This document shows positions 1 to 9,026 of a DNA stretch of 64,000 nt, in pieces. Every line of letters begins with the position of its first letter. The first letter of the stretch is position 1. The notes under the pieces were generated by a model, which was not told where the DNA came from, searched no databases, and was given only the letters and a program-made list of their open reading frames with translations. This DNA is from MWEH01 sp964392385. GTDB taxonomy: Bacteria; Bacillota; Clostridia; Christensenellales; DTU072. The translations under genes were made by a program, and so were the position numbers. The DNA is taken from assembly GCA_964392385.1 (NCBI GenBank), contig CAYMPR010000003.1, forward strand, positions 9,228-73,227. The letters are read 5' to 3'.

Positions 1-77
1 ATATTATACCTAATTATTGTTTGATTTGCATTATGCTTTGTTTTCCCATTTTCTCCTAGATGTATTCGATTATTGCA

Positions 78-110
78 ACAAAAAACCGCCTAACTTAAGA
101 ATTAAACGGT
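78..110 (-). terminator. Intrinsic terminator of the membrane-protein gene
   Basis: Read on the minus strand, ACCGTTTAA (110-102) pairs with TTAGGCGGT (93-85, two G-T wobbles) around an 8-base loop, and a run of T follows at once (the A run at 80-84). It starts 23 bases past the stop codon at 133, so it most likely ends the transcript of that gene. Confidence 0.75.
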
Positions 111-132
111 CTATGTTTAGAAAAAATTTACT

Positions 133-1146
133 TTATTTAGCTTCTGAATCTGGGTTTTCGGGGGTTATTTCAGTTACTTCTTGTGCTACTTCTTTAGGGG
201 CTTCACCAACTGGTTCAAAACCTTCTTCAGAGGCTACTTTTTCCGTAACTGGTTCGGCCTTTGGTGCTTTTGCCTTCTTTTTGGGAGCTTCTTTAACGGG
301 CTCAGCAGCTTTTTCTTCTTGCTTTTCTTCTGGAGTTGCTTCAGTTTTAACTTCTTCACTTGCTTCGGCTTTTACGGGTGCAGCTTCGGTTTTTGCTTCT
401 TCANNNNNNNNNNNNNNNNNNNNNNNNNNNNNNNNNNNNNNNNNNNNNNNNNNNNNNNNNNNNNNNNNNNNNNNNNNNNNNNNNNNNNNNNNNNNNNNNN
501 NNNCTTCTTCACTTGCTTCGGCTTTTACGGGTGCAGCTTCGGTTTTTGCTTCTTCAGTATTAACTGGAGCAGCCTTAGGTTTTTTAGATTTAAACATCTC
601 CATATCGGGAGTAAAATCTTCTTTTTTAACGACAATTTTTTCACCATGTCCTGAGAAGGCTAGAACTTCCTTAAAGAATGAAATTATAGTTACCCAAAAC
701 TTTGTATTAATTACAAAATATGCAATTACAACTAGCATAAAGAATCCCGAGAAAAATCCTGACCAGTCATAATTTCTTGCACCAACTGCGCTTCCACGAA
801 GCTTACCAATAGCCCCTGAAGCTAAAGCTGTTGCAAATATATCGTTAATTGCAACAATTAACATCCAAATCAAAGTATATGTGGCTATAATGATAAATAC
901 TACATCGAATTTTTCGTTGCCTTTTCCTCTAATGTAACCAACTGAGAGGAGAGCTGCAAAAGTGAATATCCAAAAACTAATTGAGCTAAATGTATTAATA
1001 AAATCAAAAAACCATGCAGTAAAAGGAAATGCGCCAGCGTTAACTGCAGCATTAATTGGCTCAATAATTAAAAGTGACACTACAATAATTGCATACAAAG
1101 CTAAGTATGAAATGCCCAATTTCACCCTATTATTAACAGAAAACAT
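133..1146 (-). CDS. Four-helix membrane protein with repetitive Glu/Lys/Ala/Pro tail
   Basis: Function not recognised. The first about 180 residues hold about four hydrophobic helices (for example YLALYAIIVVSLLIIEPI, and WMLIVAIN near the middle). The remainder is a cytoplasm-like, highly charged, low-complexity tail built from EEAKTEAAPVKAEAS-type repeats followed by EPVKEAPKKKAKAPKAEPV-like sequence. An N run (404-503) lies inside the repeats, so the tail length is unknown. I chose the ATG at 1146 because AGGGGGA lies about 7 bases upstream; the open frame extends to a GTG at 1167 but that lies upstream of the binding site. A good promoter (1179-1208) and a terminator (78-110) bracket it as a single-gene unit. 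The tail could be a flexible interaction or spacer segment; this is inference. Confidence 0.75.
   Translation of the reverse strand: MFSVNNRVKLGISYLALYAIIVVSLLIIEPINAAVNAGAFPFTAWFFDFINTFSSISFWIFTFAALLSVGYIRGKGNEKFDVVFIIIATYTLIWMLIVAINDIFATALASGAIGKLRGSAVGARNYDWSGFFSGFFMLVVIAYFVINTKFWVTIISFFKEVLAFSGHGEKIVVKKEDFTPDMEMFKSKKPKAAPVNTEEAKTEAAPVKAEASEEXXXXXXXXXXXXXXXXXXXXXXXXXXXXXXXXXXEEAKTEAAPVKAEASEEVKTEATPEEKQEEKAAEPVKEAPKKKAKAPKAEPVTEKVASEEGFEPVGEAPKEVAQEVTEITPENPDSEAK
351..556 (-). repeat. In-frame 45-bp tandem repeat interrupted by an assembly gap
   Basis: A 45-bp unit encodes EEAKTEAAPVKAEAS on the minus strand. One full copy lies on each side of the N run at 404-503 (352-396 and 505-549), and 53 bases (351-403 and 504-556) are identical. 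The unit is a multiple of three, so copy number can change without breaking the frame. The true number of copies is hidden by the gap. A shorter diverged half-unit, EEVKTEATPEE, follows on the C-terminal side. Confidence 0.85.
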
Positions 1147-1178
1147 AATCATTCCCCCTATTTTCACTAATTGAGTAC

Positions 1179-1208
1179 ATTATATACAATATATATATTA
1201 AATATCAA
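1179..1208 (-). promoter_or_regulatory. Sigma-A-type promoter for the membrane-protein gene
   Basis: On the minus strand TTGATA (1208-1203) is followed after 18 bases by TATAAT (1184-1179). The predicted transcript would begin about 25-30 bases before the chosen start at 1146. Confidence 0.6.
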
Positions 1209-1298
1209 GATAATGATAATGGAATATATATAACAATAAATAGTAAAATTGAATTTTCTTAAAAAATTTGCTTATATCTCTAAAATCCGGTTGCTTAT

Positions 1299-1913
1299 TT
1301 AGCTCTTAACTCTTGGCATTGGAGTTAACCCATTAAAGAAATTTGTACCTTCATATTTTAGTATCACTCGTCCAACTATCTCATCCATAGTGCCTAGTAA
1401 GCCCGTTCTACTATCGGAAGAAAGGCCTCTATGGTCGCCCAGATAAAAGAATTTCCCGTCAGGAACTACCATTTCAGCAAAAGCTTCATCTGCTCTTGGC
1501 TCAGCGGGGTCTAAATAATCCTCTACTAGCTTTTCTCCGTTTCTGTATACGGCATATTCGCCACTGGGAGCTATCTTTATTTCTATTGTGTCTCCTGGAA
1601 GCCCAATTATTCTTTTAACTAAATAGCGGTCATCTCCCACTTCATTTTGTAACTCTGATCTAAAAACAATTACATCGCCATATCTATAATTGCCAAGCTT
1701 ATATAGTAGTACCCTATCCTCCGTATAAAGAGTGGGTTCCATAGATGGTCCAGATATTGGAACGGTAGTGAAAAGCGCTTGAGATAAAAAATATGCAATG
1801 ACCATGCAAACAGCTATAAAAATAATATAAAAAATAACTTTTTTAATTATTATTTTCAATTTTGGGGCCTTTGGCTCCTCTATTAATGCATTTGCTATAT
1901 CTTTGTCTTCCAT
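1299..1913 (-). CDS. lepB: Signal peptidase I
   Basis: Type I signal peptidase (family S26), the membrane serine protease that removes signal peptides from exported proteins. After a charged N-terminus, one membrane helix spans about residues 24-46. The catalytic Ser is in SGPSMEPTL, the catalytic Lys in RYLVKRIIGLPGD, and the C-terminal conserved box GDHRGLSSDSR is present. The length (204 residues) is normal for Gram-positive LepB. The start is an ATG; the upstream GGGAT is a weak binding site. It fits a window rich in secreted proteins, although lipoproteins would use signal peptidase II instead. Confidence 0.95.
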   Translation of the reverse strand: MEDKDIANALIEEPKAPKLKIIIKKVIFYIIFIAVCMVIAYFLSQALFTTVPISGPSMEPTLYTEDRVLLYKLGNYRYGDVIVFRSELQNEVGDDRYLVKRIIGLPGDTIEIKIAPSGEYAVYRNGEKLVEDYLDPAEPRADEAFAEMVVPDGKFFYLGDHRGLSSDSRTGLLGTMDEIVGRVILKYEGTNFFNGLTPMPRVKS

Positions 1914-2081
1914 TATATCTATCCCGCTCTATTTTTATTATTTATTCCCTTTTTATTATACACTGGTTGTGTGATTTTAGCTTTTACGACACGCATTTAA
2001 AACTTTAGTTACATATTAGATGGATAACAATTACTATTAGTTTTCGGCTCTCGTTTCTCATAGTTATTTCGTTTTACCAAT

Positions 2082-3740
2082 TTAGATAAAAAGTATATTG
2101 CCAATTATTAGATTTCTGCCCTTAATTCTCATTGCCTTTACGCAAGACCAACAACTTAGAGCTATCCTATTTATATCCTTAAAGTCACTAACTTTAAACT
2201 GATAGTCGAAAAAGAAACCGCCTTCAATTTTTAGTTGCTTGTCAGCCCTGTACTCCACAATATTCTTCCCAAATGAGCAATCAAGCGTTACTATAACTTT
2301 ATCCTCATCGATTGAGCAAAGGTCCATTTGTAAAACCTTTGTATTGTCATCTATTTGGCTCGCATTAAATCTATATGTCTTTAAGGCGTTTGTATAACTA
2401 ATTATCCCTCTTGCGCCACTTGTGCTAAATGTCTCTCTAATACTATCTTTTAGCAAGACTTGTCCATCATAGTCTTCTACAAATTTGTTAATCCCCTCGG
2501 AAACATTATAAACCACAACAATCTTTTTGGCCTTTTGCGTATCTTCAGTGGGCAAAACATCAAATTCGGATAATTCTAGGTATTCAACTAGAGAAGAAAT
2601 AATGAAGCCATTTGTATATCTAACCTCAGCAAAAACAAATAGCGGTTGATCAGGAGAAAACACTTTTGCGCTTGCTATATATTCATTAAATGAAACTGAA
2701 TATGCCTTTTCTTGATGCCAGTCCCTTAGTGAATGATTATACTCTCCTGAATTATAGTAAACTGTGACAGTATCAATTATTGAACTTGGGTCACAATCTA
2801 CATCAAAATATATTTTTTTCTCTTCGTTTATGCGAATTTTTACTTCTGGGCGAACTGGTACTGGATATCCATTGTATATTGAGCTAAGCCAAAATTTTAT
2901 ACTCTTAAAGGCATTCGGCCCCACATAGTCTGAAGCTCCTGGGGTAAATATTGTGGTTATATTATTATTCCCAAATAGTTGTTGTAGATTTACTAGTCTA
3001 TCCATATCTGTCTTTCTACTGTTTGTCCCAATAGCAATTAGGGTAGGAATTTTTATGTTTTTGGCATATGCTACAGCAGCTACTGACGAAAGCCAACTCA
3101 TGAGTTCCTCTGTTAAAATTAAGTCTGTTGTTTCACCAAACCTATTAATGTTTAAGTATTCCCTATAGCCCGAACCATTTAAAGCGATAAGGCCTATAAC
3201 ATCGGCTCCAGAGCCTATAACTTGCATGCCAATTTCAAAAGAGTCACCAAGCGTCATAATGACTATTTCGGTATTTGGATTAAGCGATTGAATAAAAACT
3301 ATAGTTCTTTTTATAATTTTAGAATATAAAAATTGATTGGTTTCAAAAGCAGTCTCCACCATTTTATTTAATCTTTCTTTGGCAATCCAATATTCGCCGT
3401 AAGCTAGACTCTCAGGAAACTCTGTTTTAAAAGCAGCAACTCCCGACAAATCTGGAATAACTACAGAGTACCCATTTAGCACTAAATCTTCTAAGTAATC
3501 TTTCGAGGGAGGTCTATGATATTCTGGAATGACTAAAATCGTTTTATTGCTACCTTCAAGAGGGGATAATACTTCACAAGCAACTCTTAAACTACCATCA
3601 TTTTGCACTAAGGCTGTAAATTTATATTGAGAAAAGGCATACTCATCCCTTCCGTCGCTAATTAGCCGGATGTCTAAATCTATATCAAGTGGATTGAAAT
3701 CTTTCCACAAGACACTAGGTGCTATCATCTTATATTGCAT
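2082..3740 (-). CDS. Alpha/beta-hydrolase-like protein with C-terminal beta domain
   Basis: The first about 300 residues resemble an alpha/beta hydrolase of the acyl-ester or dienelactone-hydrolase kind: the strand-turn NKTILVIPEYHRPP, the segment GYSVVIPDLSGV, a possible nucleophile elbow TLGDSFEIG, and a late strand IPTLIAIGTNSR. The elbow reads G-D-S-F-E rather than G-x-S-x-G and I see no convincing catalytic His, so it may be inactive or use another arrangement. The last about 240 residues look like beta-sandwich sequence. There is no signal peptide, so it is probably cytoplasmic. An AAGG lies 11 bases before the ATG at 3740. It sits downstream of the calcium ATPase and its repeat array. 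Confidence 0.55.
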   Translation of the reverse strand: MQYKMIAPSVLWKDFNPLDIDLDIRLISDGRDEYAFSQYKFTALVQNDGSLRVACEVLSPLEGSNKTILVIPEYHRPPSKDYLEDLVLNGYSVVIPDLSGVAAFKTEFPESLAYGEYWIAKERLNKMVETAFETNQFLYSKIIKRTIVFIQSLNPNTEIVIMTLGDSFEIGMQVIGSGADVIGLIALNGSGYREYLNINRFGETTDLILTEELMSWLSSVAAVAYAKNIKIPTLIAIGTNSRKTDMDRLVNLQQLFGNNNITTIFTPGASDYVGPNAFKSIKFWLSSIYNGYPVPVRPEVKIRINEEKKIYFDVDCDPSSIIDTVTVYYNSGEYNHSLRDWHQEKAYSVSFNEYIASAKVFSPDQPLFVFAEVRYTNGFIISSLVEYLELSEFDVLPTEDTQKAKKIVVVYNVSEGINKFVEDYDGQVLLKDSIRETFSTSGARGIISYTNALKTYRFNASQIDDNTKVLQMDLCSIDEDKVIVTLDCSFGKNIVEYRADKQLKIEGGFFFDYQFKVSDFKDINRIALSCWSCVKAMRIKGRNLIIGNILFI

Positions 3741-3804
3741 ATATTTACTACCTTACTTAGTTAAATGAATATTTCGGCTAGGTCTATACAGGTCCAATTT
3801 TCCT

Positions 3805-4139
3805 TTATATTTGGCATTCAACTGCTTTAATCCTTAATCTCTTGTTTCTTCGACAAGTAGTCTTTTGGATATTAGATCCTAATTCTAGTTTGCTTTGATA
3901 TTTAAGCTCTTGTTTCTCCGACAATTNNNNNNNNNNNNNNNNNNNNNNNNNNNNNNNNNNNNNNNNNNNNNNNNNNNNNNNNNNNNNNNNNNNNNNNNNN
4001 NNNNNNNNNNNNNNNNNNNNNNNNNNTTAGATCCTAATTCTAGTTTGCTTTGATATTTAAGCTCTTGTTTCTCCGACAATTAGTTTTGTGATATTAGATC
4101 CTAATTCTATTTTGCTTAGATAATTTGGATTTATGGTTA
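3805..4139 (-). repeat. 67-bp tandem repeat array directly after the ATPase stop codon
   Basis: Non-coding array abutting the stop at 4140. Copies begin at 4094 (the partly diverged copy nearest the gene), 4027 and 3872, with a spacing of 67 from 4027 to 4094; an older, more diverged copy covers about 3805-3871. The recurrent core is TTAGATCCTAATTCTA then TCTTGTTTCTYCGACAA. An N run (3927-4026) lies inside it; the 55 bases before the run (3872-3926) equal the 55 after it (4027-4081). A short open frame through the repeats is not credible as a gene. The rest of the intergenic stretch (3741-3804) shows nothing recognisable. Confidence 0.85.
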
Positions 4140-6498
4140 TTAATCAACTACTATTTTACCTTTTTGACTTTTCCTTTCTAGGACTTCCTCAATTAATTTT
4201 TGCACTTCAACAAATGGTATTATTAGCACCGAAAGACCAAGAGCAATTCCCCATTGTATGCCATTTAATGGCACAGCATCAAACAAGGCTTTTGCAACAG
4301 TTGGAATAACTAGCGGAACTATAACAAGTATCGAGCCCACAATAAATGCTAAATTTAAGAATTTGTTTTTAAATGGGTTCCTTACAAATAAACTATGGTT
4401 TTGGCTCCTTAGATTATACGCGTGGAATAATTGAATCATACAAAGTGTAACAAACGCCATAGTCATTGCAGCGCCATGAATTCCCGCACCTATTTCAAAA
4501 ACATATTCCCCAAGCACAAAGGATGTCATAACTAGAATAGATTGCATTACTCCTTGTATTATTATGTCAAGACCTGTCTTTCCAGCAAATAAGTTAGATC
4601 CTGCCTTCCTTGGAGGATAGAACATAACATCCGATTCAGCAGCCTCAGTTCCTAAAGCTAGTGCTGGTAAGCTATCTGTCACGAGGTTTATCCATAAAAT
4701 CATAACGGGTGTAAGTATCTCGATATTTCTTCCCGCAATAGCTGAAAGTATTACCGTAGTAATAAATAAACAAACTACTTCTGCAATATTTGCACTCATT
4801 AAATATTGAACGGCCTTTTTAATGTTTGCGTAAATCTTTCTCCCTTCTTCAACAGCAGCCACAATTGTTGCAAAGTTGTCATCCGCAAGCACCATGTCCG
4901 CTGCGCCTTTACTAACATCCGTTCCAGTAATTCCCATTCCAATTCCTATGTCTGCTTCATGAATTGAAGGAGCGTCATTTACGCCATCGCCTGTCATAGC
5001 AACAACTTTATTTATAGACTTAAAGCCTTTCACTATCCTTACTTTGTTTTCGGGGCTAACTCTTGCGTAAACTCTAATTGTGTCGATGTTTTTTAAAAAC
5101 TCTTCATCACTCATCTTATCTAAATCTGCACCAGTAATTGCAATTTTCCCTTTTTCAAGTATTCCTATTTCAGATGCAATTGCTTTAGCTGTATCCATAT
5201 GATCGCCAGTTATCATTATTGCTGTCATTCCCGCTCTCTTGCATACTGCAACAGCGTCTTTAACTTCTGGACGAGGTGGATCAATCATTCCCACTAATCC
5301 AACAAAAATCATATCGCTTTCAATATTCTCCATTTCAAGATCTTCATATTTAATAGCAACAGCAAGTACCCTTAATGCTTTACTTGCCATTGAGCTATTT
5401 GCAGATAGAATCATCTCAACATCTTTTTTTGATATCTCTCTTACACAAGAACCATCATAAATTTTAGTACATTTCTTTATTAAAATATCTGGTGCACCTT
5501 TAATGTGCCCTACTTTTTTTCCATCAATTAAGTTGACTGTCGACATTAATTTTCTAACACTGTCAAAGGGTTTTTCATCAACTCTAATAAATTTTGTTGA
5601 GTTTCCTTCGTAACCTATTTCTTTAGCGTATGCAACTAGAGCTGTTTCTGTAGGATCTCCGAGGAGAGTACCTTCTGATTCTCTAGTATCATTGCATAAA
5701 ACCATATCTCTAACTAATAAATCCGCCCCTTCAGTAGTCATAACCTCTGAGGAGTTATATAGTCCGTTTTCATGGGTGTATAGCTCTTTAACTGTCATTT
5801 GATTTAGCGTTAATGTTCCTGTTTTATCGGAGCATATAATTTCACAGCACCCAAGTGTTTCAACTGATGGTAAATTACTTACTATAGCTTTTCTTGCACT
5901 CATGCGTTTTACCCCAATAGATAAAACTATAGTAACAACTGCTGGTAAACCCTCAGGGATTGCAGCAACAGCTATAGCTACAGCAATCATAAAGGAATGA
6001 AGTATAGCAGTTTGTAAAGGAGCAGATGTATCTCTAAAAATTAAATTAAAAGTGAAAATTATAGCAGCAATTGCTATAACCCCTACACTTAATATTTTTG
6101 CAGTTTTTGCAAGTTGCTCTTGAAGTGGTGTTTTATCGTTTCCTCCAGTTGTAAGCATTTTTGCAATTTTTCCNNNNNNNNNNNNNNNNNNNNNNNNNNN
6201 NNNNNNNNNNNNNNNNNNNNNNNNNNNNNNNNNNNNNNNNNNNNNNNNNNNNNNNNNNNNNNNNNNNNNNNNNTAATTGAGCAAAAAATCTTTCAATTAG
6301 CGTAGTTTTTCTGCCCTCATCTAGAGCATTGTGACCAAATATTTTAATTTTTTCATTTGCTTCATCACTTGTTAGCCCACTTGGCCTGGAACCTAACTTA
6401 TTGAATACTGCATCAATTTCCTGCGCATAAATAGGCTTATCACCTGCAAATATTTCTGCTTGCTTGTCTTTAACTTCAACCATATCTTTTCGTGCCAT
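4140..6498 (-). CDS. P2A-type calcium-transporting ATPase (interrupted by gap)
   Basis: A cation pump of the SERCA/LMCA1 class that exports Ca2+ using ATP. Visible parts in order: the N-terminal cation-ATPase domain with LTSDEANEKIKIFGHNAL; an N run (6174-6273); helix 4 with AIPEGLPAVVTIV; the phosphorylation motif SDKTGTLTLNQM; the nucleotide domain; TGDHMDTAKAIA; the hinge MTGDGVNDAPSIHEADIGIG; helix 5 with SANIAEVVCLF; and helix 6 with NLVTDSLPALALG. The helix 4 Glu, helix 5 Asn and Glu and helix 6 Asn, Thr and Asp match the calcium ligands of SERCA. Helices 1-2 and the TGES actuator motif are missing and must lie in the gap, which is therefore longer than 100 bases. The frame shifts across the gap for the same reason. 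AGGAAGG precedes the ATG at 6498. Confidence 0.9.
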
Positions 6499-6652
6499 AA
6501 ATTCCTTCCTCTGGAGTAGATTATGTCTAGTATTTTTGAATTTCTCTTCGTGTTTTCTTTTGTAATTAAAAGTTGATTTTTAATATTAATTTTGGCTGCT
6601 ATTTACTATCATTGTTTTGGAGAGAGATTTGGGGATACTACTTTTTAAATAC

Positions 6653-8113
6653 CTATTTGTATTTCTTCTTTATCATTTGTTTATTTAACTTTACTCTTTT
6701 TAGGTGCTCTCTTGATGAAGGGTCTTTTAAATTCATTAAAAATTTTAGCAGTGATTTTACCTTTCTTATGCCCTTTAGATCAACTTCGCTAATTTTAGCA
6801 TAATTAATACCTAAACTGTCAAACATATTTAAAATTGCGCCCGTGCGTAAGAGAAAATCTTTATATGTAGTCCTTTCGCCACTCCATGCCTTTTCACTAA
6901 GAGCTATTAGTCTTGGGTAAGTCATATATTCAACTTTTTGTATTGAATCGACATATTCTGTCCATAAAGGAGCTTCAAGCCCTAATATGTTATCTCCTAA
7001 AAAGCCCTCTTTTTCCGCGCTATACCCAAACGTTTTCCTAAGGGGTGTCATTCCATATGGATAATCTAAATAATAGTAGTAAAACGGGGAAATCACTCCC
7101 TTATGCCCTGAGTTAATATGCCTTAACGCCGCTTCCTTGCTTACCTTTGTTTGTAGCCAATAATGAACAACTATGTTTTTTCCAACATTTTCGGCTATCA
7201 TTCCATCATTCCAATTTAAAACTATCTTACCGTGCTTTTCGGCATAATCAACTAATCTTGCCATAAAGTAGGCTTGTAGTTCATCTTCGTCTTTAAGGCT
7301 TGCTTCTTGCATTAACTTCTGACAGTCCTTGCACTCTATCCATTTAATTCTTAAAGCCTCGTCGCCCCCTAAATGCAAATATTTACAAGGAAACATCTCA
7401 AATATCTCGTCTAAAACGCCTATAAGGAAATCATATGTTGTTTCTTTACCCGCACAGCAAACATCTTGGTGAATCCCAAAACATTCCTTGACGCTTACCT
7501 TTTTCCCATCACAAGAAAGATATGGATATGCACAAATTGCACTAGAAAAATGACCAGGTATATCAATTTCAGGAATAATTTCAATATTTAACGAGCTTGC
7601 ATACTCAACTACATCTTTAATTTGCTCTTTAGTATAAAATCCTTTTACTTCTTTTCCATCCCCTCTAGTTTGCTTTCTAACACTCCCAATTTCCGTAAGC
7701 AGAGGATATTTATCTATTTGTACTCTCCAGCCTTGATCTTCCGTTAAGTGCCAGTGAAAAATATTTAGTTTTAAATATGAAATGGCAAGTAGTTGCTTTT
7801 TTATCTCTTCGATAGTAAAAAAATGCCTACAAGTATCTAGCATATATCCGCGATATGAATATTTTGGATAATCAAGAATTTCAACATGAGGAAGAGCTTC
7901 CTTTGAAGCAAGTAATTGCATTAGTGTTACTTTAGCATAGGTATGTCCAACGTCATCCCTTGCAAATGAAGTAACTCCATTGGGCGCAATAACTAGCCTA
8001 TACCCTTCAAATGGCAAATCCTCAAACTCATTTTTAACATCTTGTAATGTGTATGAAAAAGTACTATCAGACAATACTTTAACTTCCACAGGTTGTGGTA
8101 TAACTTTTATCAT
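6653..8113 (-). CDS. Glycoside hydrolase family 20 beta-N-acetylhexosaminidase
   Basis: Releases terminal N-acetylglucosamine or N-acetylgalactosamine from glycans. An N-terminal GH20b-like domain (about residues 1-115) leads into the TIM barrel: YRGYMLDTCRHFF, FHWHLTEDQGWR, IPEIDIPGH and the catalytic Asp-Glu pair in YLHLGGDEA. A late barrel motif, VVHYWLQ, is also present. At 486 residues it is a compact single-catalytic-domain enzyme. No signal peptide is seen, so it probably acts on imported oligosaccharides in the cytoplasm. I chose the ATG at 8113 because GGAGAGG precedes it; the open frame continues upstream to 8161 without a binding site. A palindrome (8160-8179) and a TATAAT lie just upstream. 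Confidence 0.92.
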   Translation of the reverse strand: MIKVIPQPVEVKVLSDSTFSYTLQDVKNEFEDLPFEGYRLVIAPNGVTSFARDDVGHTYAKVTLMQLLASKEALPHVEILDYPKYSYRGYMLDTCRHFFTIEEIKKQLLAISYLKLNIFHWHLTEDQGWRVQIDKYPLLTEIGSVRKQTRGDGKEVKGFYTKEQIKDVVEYASSLNIEIIPEIDIPGHFSSAICAYPYLSCDGKKVSVKECFGIHQDVCCAGKETTYDFLIGVLDEIFEMFPCKYLHLGGDEALRIKWIECKDCQKLMQEASLKDEDELQAYFMARLVDYAEKHGKIVLNWNDGMIAENVGKNIVVHYWLQTKVSKEAALRHINSGHKGVISPFYYYYLDYPYGMTPLRKTFGYSAEKEGFLGDNILGLEAPLWTEYVDSIQKVEYMTYPRLIALSEKAWSGERTTYKDFLLRTGAILNMFDSLGINYAKISEVDLKGIRKVKSLLKFLMNLKDPSSREHLKRVKLNKQMIKKKYK

Positions 8114-8159
8114 ATTCCTCTCCACTTGCCTTTGAATCGGCGCATTTATTATACAACTC

Positions 8160-8179
8160 AAGGGGAATTGCTTCCCCTT
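8160..8179. promoter_or_regulatory. Perfect 8-bp inverted repeat upstream of the GH20 gene
   Basis: AAGGGGAA, four bases (TTGC), TTCCCCTT. It could fold into a strong hairpin ending the lipoprotein transcript, but no T run follows on either strand. On the minus strand a TATAAT (8155-8150) lies just downstream of it, so it could equally be an operator at the promoter of the hexosaminidase gene. Confidence 0.5.
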
Positions 8180-8223
8180 AAATAAATATATTCACTAAGT
8201 TTGGTTTATATTTAACAAGCTCA

Positions 8224-8961
8224 TTAAGTAGTAGGCTCGCCAATATCTAAGGCTGTTGCAGGTGGGCAAGAGAAATCGTTCGTACCATTTGAAACCGATA
8301 TTGATTGACAATTAATGGTTCCCGTTTTACCGTTTCTTGTTGCCGATACCTCTAAAATTACAGAGTCCTCAGTAATCGCTATAGCGCCATCACTAGAGTA
8401 TATTACTATGGATACAAGCGTGTTTCCTGACCAAGTCTCTGTCTTTGAAAACCCTGCTTGCTTTAATGACACACTATTAATTTTTGCATCACTTGAGCAT
8501 TGTAGGGTTAGCATAACAGCGTATATTGGCCCTGACTTACTTAGTGAAGTTGCTCTAACATTTACTGTTACATTTCTTCCATCTTCTTCTTTTTTAGCTA
8601 GTTGTATTCTAAATGCTGTTTGAATTGGAACAGAGTTTGTAACGTTGTACACAAAATTGACAGAGCGATTTTCATAGGTGATTTTCATCGTAGCGTTTTC
8701 TTTTGTCGTGGAAGTGTCAAAGCCTTCTAGCATTGCAGCAGTAACTAAAACAATTTTAGATGAGCCATCAGTAAAATACACTTTAATTTTTGCATCATTA
8801 TAATTTAGTTGTTCATCTAGAGCATAGAATTCTTTTATGCCACCTGTAATGACCTCTATCCTTTCAATTCCAGTAACGTCTGGTTTACATGCAGAGATAC
8901 TCATACCTAGTGAAAGTACAACTAAAATTAATAATACTATTATGAATATTTTATTTCTCAA
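8224..8961 (-). CDS. Lipoprotein with Ig-like (Big_3) and probable cohesin domain
   Basis: A 245-residue lipoprotein: the hydrophobic signal ends in a lipobox around SISAC, so Cys25 should be lipidated. Residues about 30-110 look like a Big_3 Ig-like domain (EQLNYNDAKIKVYFTDGSSK). The last about 130 residues match the cohesin pattern: NVTVNVRATSL, YAVMLTLQCSSDAKINSVSL, then TLVSIVIYSSDGAIAITED, close to the cohesin signature in which a strand and a G-A-x-A-I-T-x-D turn precede the last strands. It lies 65 bases after the dockerin-bearing M6 protease gene with no terminator between, so they are probably co-transcribed. I infer that it holds the protease on the cell surface. The start is TTG at 8961 with AAAGGA seven bases upstream. 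The cohesin call is by eye. Confidence 0.65.
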   Translation of the reverse strand: MRNKIFIIVLLILVVLSLGMSISACKPDVTGIERIEVITGGIKEFYALDEQLNYNDAKIKVYFTDGSSKIVLVTAAMLEGFDTSTTKENATMKITYENRSVNFVYNVTNSVPIQTAFRIQLAKKEEDGRNVTVNVRATSLSKSGPIYAVMLTLQCSSDAKINSVSLKQAGFSKTETWSGNTLVSIVIYSSDGAIAITEDSVILEVSATRNGKTGTINCQSISVSNGTNDFSCPPATALDIGEPTT

Positions 8962-9026
8962 TCTGTTATCCTTTAATTTATATGTTTTTGCTTAATTTTT
9001 TCTTTTGGGTGTGCTATCTCTATATA

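Noticed and set aside
3885..4079. Short open frame repeating SEKQELKYQSKLELGS
   Set aside because: It exists only because the 67-bp repeats lie on both sides of an N run; no binding site and no standard start.
8113..8161. Longer N-terminus for the GH20 enzyme
   Set aside because: The upstream start has no binding site, while the ATG at 8113 has GGAGAGG; the TATAAT at 8150-8155 would fall inside the longer reading frame.
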